Both the position numbers and the translations under genes were made by a program. Shown here piece by piece: positions 26,374 through 33,572 of a stretch of DNA of 64,000 bases; positions within the stretch are counted from its first letter, which is position 1; every line of letters begins with the position of its first letter. Below the pieces are notes generated by a model that searched no databases, had not been told where the DNA came from, and saw only the letters and a list, made by a program, of their open reading frames with translations. The DNA lies in NCBI RefSeq assembly GCF_022554085.1, contig NZ_JAKFYR010000001.1:620001-684000 (forward strand). The letters are read 5' to 3'. This stretch comes from Rhodococcus sp. CH91. GTDB lineage: Bacteria; Actinomycetota; Actinomycetes; Mycobacteriales; Mycobacteriaceae.

Positions 26374-27398
26374 CAGCGGTCCACGAGGGGCTGGATCTCG
26401 CTGCGCTCGAGCGCTTCCTGGCCGATTCCGGTGTCGCCGTCCACGGCGAACTGCGTGCCGAATTGATCTCGGGTGGCAAATCCAATCTCACCTACGGCAT
26501 TCTCGACGACGTCTCCCACTGGGTACTGCGTCGCCCACCCACGGCAGGTCTGACGCCGTCGGCGCACGACGTCGCCCGCGAGTTCCGCATCACCTCGGCC
26601 CTGCAGGGCAGTGGCGTGCCGGTGGCACCGACCGTCGTCCAGTGCGAGGACGATTCGGTGATGGGCGCGCCGTTCACGCTCGTCGAATTCGTCGGCGGGC
26701 GTGTGGTGCGCAGCAAGGCCGATCTCGATGTGCTCCGTGACGACGAGATCGACAGTTGCGTCGGAGAACTCGTCCGGATACTCGCCGAACTCCACAAGGT
26801 CGACTTCGACGCGGTCGGCCTTGGGGGACTCGGCCGGCCCGACGGCTACGTCACCCGGCAGGTGAAGTTGTGGGCGAGTCAGTGGGGCCGCGTGAAGACT
26901 CGTGAACTGCCCGACCTCGAACGGTTGCACGCCGTGCTCGCGGAGTCGATCCCCGTGTCGCCGGCCCCGTCGATCGTCCACGGCGACTACCGGATCGACA
27001 ACACCATCCTGGACACGGGCGACACGGGGCATGTTGTCGCCGTGGTCGACTGGGAGCTGTCGACGCTGGGTGACCCGCTCACCGACCTCGCGATGATGTG
27101 TGTCTACCGCCATCCGGCGCTGGACGACGTGCTCGGCTTCCCCGCCGCATGGTCGAGTGAGCGGTTGCCGGCGATCGACGATCTGGTGCAGCGCTACGCC
27201 GTCGCGTCGGGCCGCGAGATCGCCCACTGGGACTTCTACATGGGCCTGGCCTATCTCAAACTCGCCGTCATCGCCGAGGGCATCAATCACCGGTGGCGTG
27301 CCGGAGCAACCGTCGGCGACGGCTTCGACCGTGCCGGCGAAGCCGTACCGGATCTGGTGGCGGCAGGACTCGCAGCAGTGAAGGGAGCTCGTACGTGA
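26370..27398 (+). CDS. APH-family phosphotransferase (hydroxyacyl-CoA kinase-like)
   Basis: A 342-residue aminoglycoside-phosphotransferase-fold kinase: SGGKSNLTY as the glycine-loop equivalent, VLRRPPTAG with a likely nucleotide-binding Arg/Lys, the catalytic loop VHGDYRIDN and the metal-binding DWELSTLGDPLTDLA. GTG 26370 overlaps the preceding TGA. Position and domain type match the kinase half of ACAD10/11 and LvaA, which phosphorylate the 4-hydroxyl of acyl-CoA. Antibiotic resistance is unlikely given the operon. Confidence 0.85.
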   Translation: MTAVHEGLDLAALERFLADSGVAVHGELRAELISGGKSNLTYGILDDVSHWVLRRPPTAGLTPSAHDVAREFRITSALQGSGVPVAPTVVQCEDDSVMGAPFTLVEFVGGRVVRSKADLDVLRDDEIDSCVGELVRILAELHKVDFDAVGLGGLGRPDGYVTRQVKLWASQWGRVKTRELPDLERLHAVLAESIPVSPAPSIVHGDYRIDNTILDTGDTGHVVAVVDWELSTLGDPLTDLAMMCVYRHPALDDVLGFPAAWSSERLPAIDDLVQRYAVASGREIAHWDFYMGLAYLKLAVIAEGINHRWRAGATVGDGFDRAGEAVPDLVAAGLAAVKGART

Positions 27399-28129
27399 CC
27401 AGCGCGCTCGTGACCGGAGCATCGAGAGGAATCGGCCTCGGTATCGCGACCCGTCTCGCCGAACGCGGCTACGCGCTGACGATCAGCGCGCGCGGTGCCG
27501 AACGCCTCGAGAGCGTCGCCGACCGCTTGCGGGACGCCGGTGCCAAGGAGGTGCACGCTGTCGCCGCCGATCTCGCGGATCCCGATGCCGCGGCCCGCGT
27601 CGTCGACACCCATCGCGAAGCCTTCGGCACGATGAAGGCACTGATCCTCAACGCGGGTGTCGGTACGGCCGGCCCGATCGCCGAGTTCCCGGCCAGACGG
27701 TTCGACAAGACGGTCGCAGTGAACCTCAACGCACCGTTCGCGTTGATCCAGACGGCCCTGCCGCTGCTGCGCGCCGAGGCGAAGAACGATCCCGTGCATG
27801 GCTCGAAAATCGTCGCCCTCTCGTCGATCACCGGTGTCTACGCGGAAGCCGGCCTCGCAGCCTACGGAGCGACGAAGGCCGCATTGATCTCGCTGATCGA
27901 AACGCTCAACGCCGAGGAATCGGGCAACGGGGTCTCGGCGTCCGCGCTCGCCCCGGCCTACGTCGACACCGACATGTCCGACTGGATCAAGGACACGATC
28001 CCGGCCGAGGACATGATCGAGGTGAACGACGTCGTCGAGATCGTCGATGCGTTGCTCAAGCTGTCGTCGCGTGCGGTGGTGCCGAAGCTCGTGCTCAGCC
28101 GCGCGGGTGCGGGCCTCTACACGGCCTGA
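27395..28129 (+). CDS. short-chain dehydrogenase, third gene of ACAD-kinase operon
   Basis: A 244-residue classical SDR: TGASRGIG, LNAGVG, Ser in ALSSITG and YGATK. GTG 27395 overlaps the stop of the kinase gene and follows AAGGGAG, so the three genes are translationally linked. In levulinate-type pathways an SDR oxidises the 3-hydroxyacyl-CoA produced after phosphate elimination and rehydration; that role is inferred here. Confidence 0.85.
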   Translation: MTSALVTGASRGIGLGIATRLAERGYALTISARGAERLESVADRLRDAGAKEVHAVAADLADPDAAARVVDTHREAFGTMKALILNAGVGTAGPIAEFPARRFDKTVAVNLNAPFALIQTALPLLRAEAKNDPVHGSKIVALSSITGVYAEAGLAAYGATKAALISLIETLNAEESGNGVSASALAPAYVDTDMSDWIKDTIPAEDMIEVNDVVEIVDALLKLSSRAVVPKLVLSRAGAGLYTA

Positions 28130-29496
28130 CGATCCGCATCGGTGGATCGCGGTCGCAGGTCGACGGGCTGCCCGTCGGAGGGGAACGGCAACGACGTGAA
28201 GTCGAGTGGGGCGACGTAGCCGGGGTCGACTCGCCACTCGAAGCGCAGCAGAAGGTGATGGAGGATCGTCTTGACCTCGACGCCGGCGAAGTGCATGCCG
28301 AGGCATTTGTGTACGCCCCCTCCGAAGGGCTCCCAGGCGTAGCGGTGCACCTTGTCTTCACGTCGGTGCTCCGCGAAGCGTTCGGGGTCGAAGCGTTCGG
28401 GTTCGGGCCAGTACTCCGCCATGTGATGTGTGAAGTGCGGTGCGACAGCGACATACGTCCCTTCCGGCACGAAATGTCCTCGGATCTCGGTGTCGCGGAC
28501 GGCTCGGCGCGCCATGACCGGCACCGGAGAGACGAGCCGGAGGCATTCCTTCATGACCAGATCGAGACTGCCGAGCTCGTCGAGTTCGGCATAGCTGGGG
28601 GTGGTGGTGCCCGTCGCGAGCGACTCGGCCCGGCACCTGTCCTGCCACTGCGGGTGCTGACCCAGATACTGCATCATGGTCGAGATGGTGATCGTGGACG
28701 TGTCGTGCGCCGCCATCAGCAGGAAGATCATGTGATCGACGACCTCGTCGTCGCTGAATCGTTGTCCCGATTCGGATTCTATGTGGCAGAGCACGGAGAA
28801 CAGGTCGTCGGTCTGCTTCGCTCGCCGCGCCGGTAGGTAGTGCCGGAAGAAGTTCTCCAGGACCCGGCGTCCGTCGAGCCCGCGTTTCCATCGGGTGCCC
28901 GGAACCGGATAGCGGACGATCGACGTCGCGGCCTGCACGCAGTCGACGAAGGCCTTCTTCACCGCGTCGATCTCGCTCGGCGTGGAGTCCTCGGCGCCGC
29001 CCATGAAGATGTCGGTGGCCAGATCGAGGGTGAGGGTCTTCAGTGCCGTGTAGGCCCGGAATCCTTCGGCGGGTTCCCAGCGTTCGAGGGCCTCGGCGAT
29101 CGCCGGATGCAGGGCGTCGACGGTCTTCTCGAGGCGCGAGCGGGTGAATGCCTGCTGCATGATTCGGCGGTGGCGCAGATGCTCTTCCGAGTCGAGGAGC
29201 ATGAGGCCGCCGTGGAAGAAGGGACCGATCAGCGCCGACCAGCCGTCGCCGTTGACGAATGCTCGCTGCTTGTTCTGCAGCACCTCCTGGCACGCGTCGG
29301 GTCCGAGGACCGAGATCCATCGCTTTCCGGCCACCGAGAACCAGGAGATCTCGCCGTACAGCTCCCAGTGTCTCTGCAGCATCGCGAGGGGATCGCGGAT
29401 GTATTCGAGTACGTGTCCGACGCCGGGCAGCCCCGACCGTCCCGGGACGGGGCGCAGCTGCGAGTGGGCGGGGGGAGCGGCCAGGATCTTCGTCAC
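28117..29496 (-). CDS. cytochrome P450 (CYP120/CYP51-like architecture)
   Basis: A 459-residue P450 with an N-terminal Pro-rich entry (RPVPGRSGLPGVGHVLEYIRD, given here as two joined motifs of the class), I-helix LMAAHDTSTITI, ExxR in KECLRL, and haem loop FGGGVHKCLGMHFAG. The FGGGxHKC loop and H-D-T-S I-helix resemble eukaryotic-like P450s such as CYP120/CYP26 rather than the usual actinobacterial class. The start is GTG 29496 with GGAGG five to six bases upstream. No ferredoxin is adjacent. Its end overlaps the convergent SDR by 13 bases. Confidence 0.9.
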   Translation of the reverse strand: MTKILAAPPAHSQLRPVPGRSGLPGVGHVLEYIRDPLAMLQRHWELYGEISWFSVAGKRWISVLGPDACQEVLQNKQRAFVNGDGWSALIGPFFHGGLMLLDSEEHLRHRRIMQQAFTRSRLEKTVDALHPAIAEALERWEPAEGFRAYTALKTLTLDLATDIFMGGAEDSTPSEIDAVKKAFVDCVQAATSIVRYPVPGTRWKRGLDGRRVLENFFRHYLPARRAKQTDDLFSVLCHIESESGQRFSDDEVVDHMIFLLMAAHDTSTITISTMMQYLGQHPQWQDRCRAESLATGTTTPSYAELDELGSLDLVMKECLRLVSPVPVMARRAVRDTEIRGHFVPEGTYVAVAPHFTHHMAEYWPEPERFDPERFAEHRREDKVHRYAWEPFGGGVHKCLGMHFAGVEVKTILHHLLLRFEWRVDPGYVAPLDFTSLPFPSDGQPVDLRPRSTDADRQAV

Positions 29497-29519
29497 GTCG
29501 GACCTCCACGTCTGCGGTA

Positions 29520-29541
29520 TCTGACAGGAGACACTGTCAGA
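29520..29541. promoter_or_regulatory. perfect inverted-repeat operator between P450 and TetR genes
   Basis: TCTGACA at 29520-29526 and TGTCAGA at 29535-29541 form a perfect inverted repeat with an 8-base spacer between divergent starts (29496 and 29590). A further partial copy (CTGTCTCTGTCAAG) lies at about 29568-29581. Confidence 0.65.
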
Positions 29542-29589
29542 TATGGGTGTAGTCTGCGTCACACCTACTGTCTCTGTCAAGATCGGTGC

Positions 29590-30210
29590 ATGGCTTCCAC
29601 AACGTCCCGTCGCTATGCCGGCCTGAGCGGTGAGCAGCGCGTCGCGCTGCGTCGTGAGGGCCTGCTCGAGGCGGGCCTGGAGTTGTTCGCGGCTTCGGGA
29701 AAGAGTGGGGCGACGATGACCGCCATCTGTGCACACGCCAAGTTGACGGAGCGATATTTCTACGAGAGTTTCACCAGCAGAGACGATCTACTGCAGAAGG
29801 TGCTGGACGGAATCGCCGACGAAGTGCGCGAAGCCGTGCTCGTCGCGCTCCGGGAGGGCACGGGAACTCTCGAGCAACTCGTGCGCAATGCCATCGCCTC
29901 GTTCGTCGCGATCCTCACCGACGATCCCCGCAAGGGCCGGGTGGCGCTGATCGAGTCCGCCGGGTTCGAGCCGTTGCGTACGCATCGGCGCGCAGCGTTG
30001 CGAGGCTTTGCCCAGATGGTGGCCGACGAAGCGACGCGCATGTACGGCGATCGTGCATGGCCCCCGGATCGCGGGGAGATCAACGGATTGCTGTTCGTCG
30101 GTGGGCTGGCCGAACTGGTGACCGCCTGGCTGAACGACGAGATCGCACTCACACCCGACGAAATCGTCGATGCGGCGACCCACCAATTCCTCTCCACGGC
30201 CCACCGGTAG
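29590..30210 (+). CDS. TetR-family transcriptional regulator
   Basis: A 206-residue TetR protein: LLEAGLELFAASGKSGATMTAIC and AKLTERYFYESFTSRDDLL form the HTH, the YFYESF variant being typical of one actinobacterial subgroup. Divergent from the P450 gene at 29496 with a perfect palindrome between them, so it most likely represses the P450 and itself. Confidence 0.88.
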   Translation: MASTTSRRYAGLSGEQRVALRREGLLEAGLELFAASGKSGATMTAICAHAKLTERYFYESFTSRDDLLQKVLDGIADEVREAVLVALREGTGTLEQLVRNAIASFVAILTDDPRKGRVALIESAGFEPLRTHRRAALRGFAQMVADEATRMYGDRAWPPDRGEINGLLFVGGLAELVTAWLNDEIALTPDEIVDAATHQFLSTAHR

Positions 30211-30240
30211 ACCCCTGTGCCGCGGTGGAGCTCGCCCCCG

Positions 30241-30963
30241 TCAGTCGTCCCCGCTGATCTCCTTCTCCTCCCCGCGACGGCGCAGGAAGTTGAAGCCGGG
30301 CACTCCGACGATTGCCTGTCGCACATCCTTCGCGACGAGCAGCAACTCGTGGATCTCCGGTGCGACGGTGTCCAGCGTGGCCATGATCGGCAGGACCGCG
30401 TCGACCCGCTCGGTGATCACGGGGAGCATGTCGATGAGCTGGACTGCGGCGTGAACCTCCGCCGGCGAGAACTCCTCGACGAATCGGGTGGCCAATGGGG
30501 CTGCCTGCTCGGCGAGAGGACGATAGATGCCGAGCAGTTCCTCCGCGGCGTCCGAACTACGACCGGCGGACTCGACGACGACCCGTGCATCCGAGGCGAC
30601 GAGGGTCGCGTCCCGTACGACCCCGCCCGTCGAGTCGATGATCTCCGTCGCACGCATGACCGCGTCGGCGGCCTCCTCCACCACGCCGATGGTCGACGCG
30701 ATCACCTGTGTGGCCTGCGCGACGGCCACCGAAGCTCCCTCGACGATCTCCGTGGCGTCGGTGACGACCGTGTCGATCCGTCGGATCAACGATCCGACGG
30801 TGTCGACGAGTGATTCGGCTTCGTCCAGCAGGTTCTCCACGCGTGCGGGGACCGACAGCGCGAACTCGGCGGTGGCGAGCGTGCGCTGGACCGCCGTCCG
30901 GGCGACGTCGACGATGGAGCCGGCGACCGAGAGTCCGAGCGCGGGCACAGGCAGCGAGATCAT
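30241..30963 (-). CDS. conserved hypothetical helical protein
   Basis: A 240-residue protein made almost entirely of amphipathic helix with regular Ala/Val/Thr/Asp heptad-like spacing (about 30-160), no Cys, and a basic C-terminus (FNFLRRRGEEKE). The N-terminus ISLPVPALGLSVAGSIV is mildly hydrophobic, which could associate with the membrane. The pattern resembles methyl-accepting or apolipophorin-like coiled coils, but no known domain is evident. Single gene; function unknown. Confidence 0.65.
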   Translation of the reverse strand: MISLPVPALGLSVAGSIVDVARTAVQRTLATAEFALSVPARVENLLDEAESLVDTVGSLIRRIDTVVTDATEIVEGASVAVAQATQVIASTIGVVEEAADAVMRATEIIDSTGGVVRDATLVASDARVVVESAGRSSDAAEELLGIYRPLAEQAAPLATRFVEEFSPAEVHAAVQLIDMLPVITERVDAVLPIMATLDTVAPEIHELLLVAKDVRQAIVGVPGFNFLRRRGEEKEISGDD

Positions 30964-31071
30964 GTCGTCATACTGCAGTACGGCGGCGCGCGGCGATCGG
31001 AGACCTCACATTTTCGTCGCGCCACCCGTCTACCCGGTACAGGGCACCTACCGGATGGAAGGATCGAAGCT

Positions 31072-31593
31072 GTGACGGCACTGCGCACCCACACCGTGAT
31101 CGACTCACCGATCGGCGAGCTGACGCTGGTGAACACCGCCGGCGTCCTGTCGGGGCTGTACATGTCCGGTCATCGGCCCGCTCCCGATCCCGAGGGCTTC
31201 GGTGAGCAGACCCCCGACGGCTTCGACGAGGCCGTCGCCCAGCTCGAAGAGTACTTCGCCGGTCGGCGTACCGGCTTCGGCCTCCCGCTCGCACCGGTCG
31301 GCACTCCCTTCCAGCACGAAGTGTGGAATGCGCTGACGAAGATCGAATACGGCACCACCCGCACCTACGCGGAGATCGCGCTCGCCGTCGGCCGGCCGGC
31401 CGCGGTGCGGGCAGTGGCTGCGGCCAACGCCCGTAATCCGCTGTGCATCGTCGTCCCGTGTCATCGGGTCGTCGGCAGCGGGGGCAGGCTCACCGGTTAC
31501 GCAGGGGGTCTCGAACGGAAGCGATTCCTGCTCGATCGAGAGGCGCAGGCGCTGCGCTCCGACGATTCCCACGGCCCCGATGTCCCTGCCTGA
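31072..31593 (+). CDS. ogt: methylated-DNA-protein-cysteine methyltransferase
   Basis: A 173-residue MGMT that removes O6-alkyl groups from guanine by suicide transfer to its own Cys. The active site IVVPCHRVV contains the acceptor Cys; the recognition helix RAVAAANARNP supplies the Arg finger; the N-terminal part (DSPIGELTLV) is the usual RNase-H-like lobe. GTG 31072 start. Its 3' end overlaps the start of the sigma-factor gene by 14 bases, opening a tight repair operon. Confidence 0.93.
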   Translation: MTALRTHTVIDSPIGELTLVNTAGVLSGLYMSGHRPAPDPEGFGEQTPDGFDEAVAQLEEYFAGRRTGFGLPLAPVGTPFQHEVWNALTKIEYGTTRTYAEIALAVGRPAAVRAVAAANARNPLCIVVPCHRVVGSGGRLTGYAGGLERKRFLLDREAQALRSDDSHGPDVPA

Positions 31594-32095
31594 CCCGTTG
31601 TCGCAGCCGAGCCTGCCGCCGTTCGAGGAGGTGGTCACCCGGCACGGCGCGACGGTCCTGCGGGTCTGCCGGGCGCTGCTCGGGGCCGTCGACGCCGACG
31701 ACGCGTGGTCGGATACTTTTCTCGCGGCGCTGCGGGCGTATCCGACGTTGACACCGGGTAGCAATCTCGAAGCGTGGCTCGTGACCATTGCGCACCGGAA
31801 GGCCGTCGACATCCATCGGGTGCGTGGGCGCACACCGGTGCCCACCGAGCACATGCCCGAGCATGCGTCGAGCACGGGAATTCCCGGCTCCGACGACGAC
31901 GAATTGTGGACGGCGGTCGCAGCACTTCCCTTCACGCAGCGAGCAGCCCTGGTCTACCACTACGTCGGTGGTCTGCCCTACACCGAGATCGGGGCGATCC
32001 TCGGCAACAGCCCGGCCGCGGCCCGTCGTGCGGCTGCCGACGGCCGGGCCGCCCTGCGTCGCCGTATCGGATCCGGAACAGGAAGTCGCTCATGA
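31580..32095 (+). CDS. ECF-type RNA polymerase sigma factor in an alkylation-repair operon
   Basis: A 171-residue sigma factor with region 2 at about 15-75 (VLRVCRALLGAVDADDAWSDTF, EAWLVTIAHRKAVDIHR) and region 4 at about 110-160 (LPFTQRAALVYHYVGGLPY, TEIGAILGNSPAAARR). No anti-sigma gene follows; instead its TGA overlaps the ATG of a second MGMT gene (ATGA). It probably directs transcription of the repair operon or other alkylation-response genes. How it is held inactive is not evident from the sequence. Confidence 0.85.
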   Translation: MSLPDPLSQPSLPPFEEVVTRHGATVLRVCRALLGAVDADDAWSDTFLAALRAYPTLTPGSNLEAWLVTIAHRKAVDIHRVRGRTPVPTEHMPEHASSTGIPGSDDDELWTAVAALPFTQRAALVYHYVGGLPYTEIGAILGNSPAAARRAAADGRAALRRRIGSGTGSRS

Positions 32096-32679
32096 ATTTT
32101 CCACAACCCTCTGTCGGCCCGACGGATCTGGCGTGGTTGCGGGAGAAACTCGTACTCGACGCCGACGCGGCCGGTCTGCTCGACGTCGCGTTCCGCATCG
32201 TGGACACACCTGTCGGGCCGCTGCTGCTCGCGACGACCACCCAGGGACTCGTGCGGGTTGCCTATGTCGCCGACGGGCCGGGCACCGTGCTCGACGAACT
32301 GACCCGGAGGATCAGTCCGCGCGTTCTCGACGCACCCCGGCGACTCGACCCCGTCGTCCGTCAACTCGACGAATACTTCGCCGGTACGAGAAGGCATTTC
32401 GATCTCCCGCTCGATATGCGACTCGCCGGCGGATTCCGCCGGGAGGTGATCACGCGGCTGCCCGAGATCGAGTACGGGCGCACGGCGAGTTACGCGGAGA
32501 TCGCGGCCGCTGCAGGAAGCCCCCGCGCGGTACGGGCGGTCGGTACCGCGTGTGCGAAGAACCCACTCCCGGTCGTGGTGCCGTGTCACCGGGTGGTGCG
32601 TAGCGACGGCGGCATCGGCCAGTACGTCGGCGGTTCCGACGCGAAGAGAATCTTGCTGCAACTCGAGTCGGCGGCATGA
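32092..32679 (+). CDS. second MGMT with N-terminal extension
   Basis: A 195-residue methylguanine methyltransferase paralogue. The catalytic VVVPCHRVVRSDG with acceptor Cys and RAVGTACAKNP recognition helix are intact. It differs from the first by about 35 extra N-terminal residues (DLAWLREKLVLDADAAGLLD). It is translationally coupled to the sigma factor gene, exactly where an anti-sigma gene usually sits, raising the possibility that this MGMT senses alkylation for the sigma factor. The next gene overlaps it by 4 bases. Confidence 0.88.
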   Translation: MNFPQPSVGPTDLAWLREKLVLDADAAGLLDVAFRIVDTPVGPLLLATTTQGLVRVAYVADGPGTVLDELTRRISPRVLDAPRRLDPVVRQLDEYFAGTRRHFDLPLDMRLAGGFRREVITRLPEIEYGRTASYAEIAAAAGSPRAVRAVGTACAKNPLPVVVPCHRVVRSDGGIGQYVGGSDAKRILLQLESAA

Positions 32680-33572
32680 TCACCACTCTCCGGCTCCCGG
32701 TGACGGAACCCGTTGCGCTGGGGCCGATGCTCGCGACGCTGAGAAGTCACACCGTTCCGGGCTACGAACACCACGACACCGAGACCGGCACGCACTGCCG
32801 GGTGGTCCGCACGCCGGGAGGTGTCACACACGTCGCCGTGCGGTTCGGAAGCCTGATGAGGCCGCGCGTCCGAGAAGACGGAGGCGTACGGCATCTCGAA
32901 GTTCTCCTCGAGACCTCCGGTCACAGGGAGATCGAGGAAGTCTGCGGGGCCGTGCGGCAGTGGCTCGATCTCGCGACCGACCCCGCCGTCGTGGACTCGA
33001 TATTCGCCTCCGATCCCGTGCTCGGCCCTCTCGTGCGTGTGCACCCGGGATTGCGCGTGGTCGGTACCACCGAGTGGTTCGCCACCGCCGTGTCGACGGT
33101 GCTCGGGCAGCAGGTGAGTGTCGCTGCGGCATGCACATTCGGCGGCCGTCTCGTCTCGGCGTACGGTGACGAAGCGCCCGGCGGTCTGCGGTGTTTCCCC
33201 ACTCCGCAAAGGCTCGCACGGGTCGATCCCGACGAACTGCGCGCCGTGATCGGCACGACACGGTCTCGTGCCCGCACTCTCCGGGGACTGGCGCGCGCTG
33301 CTGCCGACGGTCTGGCCCCGACGTCTTCGTCGTTCACCTCCGATCTGCTCGGGTTACCCGGGATCGGACCGTGGACCGTCGAGTATCTGGCACTGCGCAC
33401 CGGCAATCGCGATGCCTATCCGTCCGGCGATCTCGTTCTCCGGCGGGCTCTGAATGTGGCGACCGCCCGGGACGCCGTCGAGCGCGCCGAGCGGTGGCGG
33501 CCGTGGCGGGCCTGTGCGGTCACACACCTGTGGACACAGGCCACCTATTCGTCGCCGGAGTCCTCCGCGTAG
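32676..33572 (+). CDS. alkA: AlkA-type DNA-3-methyladenine glycosylase
   Basis: A 298-residue HhH-GPD glycosylase removing alkylated purines. An N-terminal AlkA-like domain (RVVRTPGGVTHVAVRF) precedes VSTVLGQQVSVAAA and the helix-hairpin-helix LPGIGPWTVEYLALR followed by the catalytic Asp in AYPSGDLVL. ATG 32676 overlaps the preceding stop (ATGA). Last gene of the ogt-sigma-MGMT-alkA operon; it overlaps the convergent polymerase gene by 28 bases. Confidence 0.9.
   Translation: MITTLRLPVTEPVALGPMLATLRSHTVPGYEHHDTETGTHCRVVRTPGGVTHVAVRFGSLMRPRVREDGGVRHLEVLLETSGHREIEEVCGAVRQWLDLATDPAVVDSIFASDPVLGPLVRVHPGLRVVGTTEWFATAVSTVLGQQVSVAAACTFGGRLVSAYGDEAPGGLRCFPTPQRLARVDPDELRAVIGTTRSRARTLRGLARAAADGLAPTSSSFTSDLLGLPGIGPWTVEYLALRTGNRDAYPSGDLVLRRALNVATARDAVERAERWRPWRACAVTHLWTQATYSSPESSA

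Noticed and set aside
26370-27398. Aminoglycoside resistance gene
   Set aside because: The kinase is coupled to acyl-CoA dehydrogenase and SDR genes; APH-fold kinases with such neighbours act on acyl-CoA or other metabolites.
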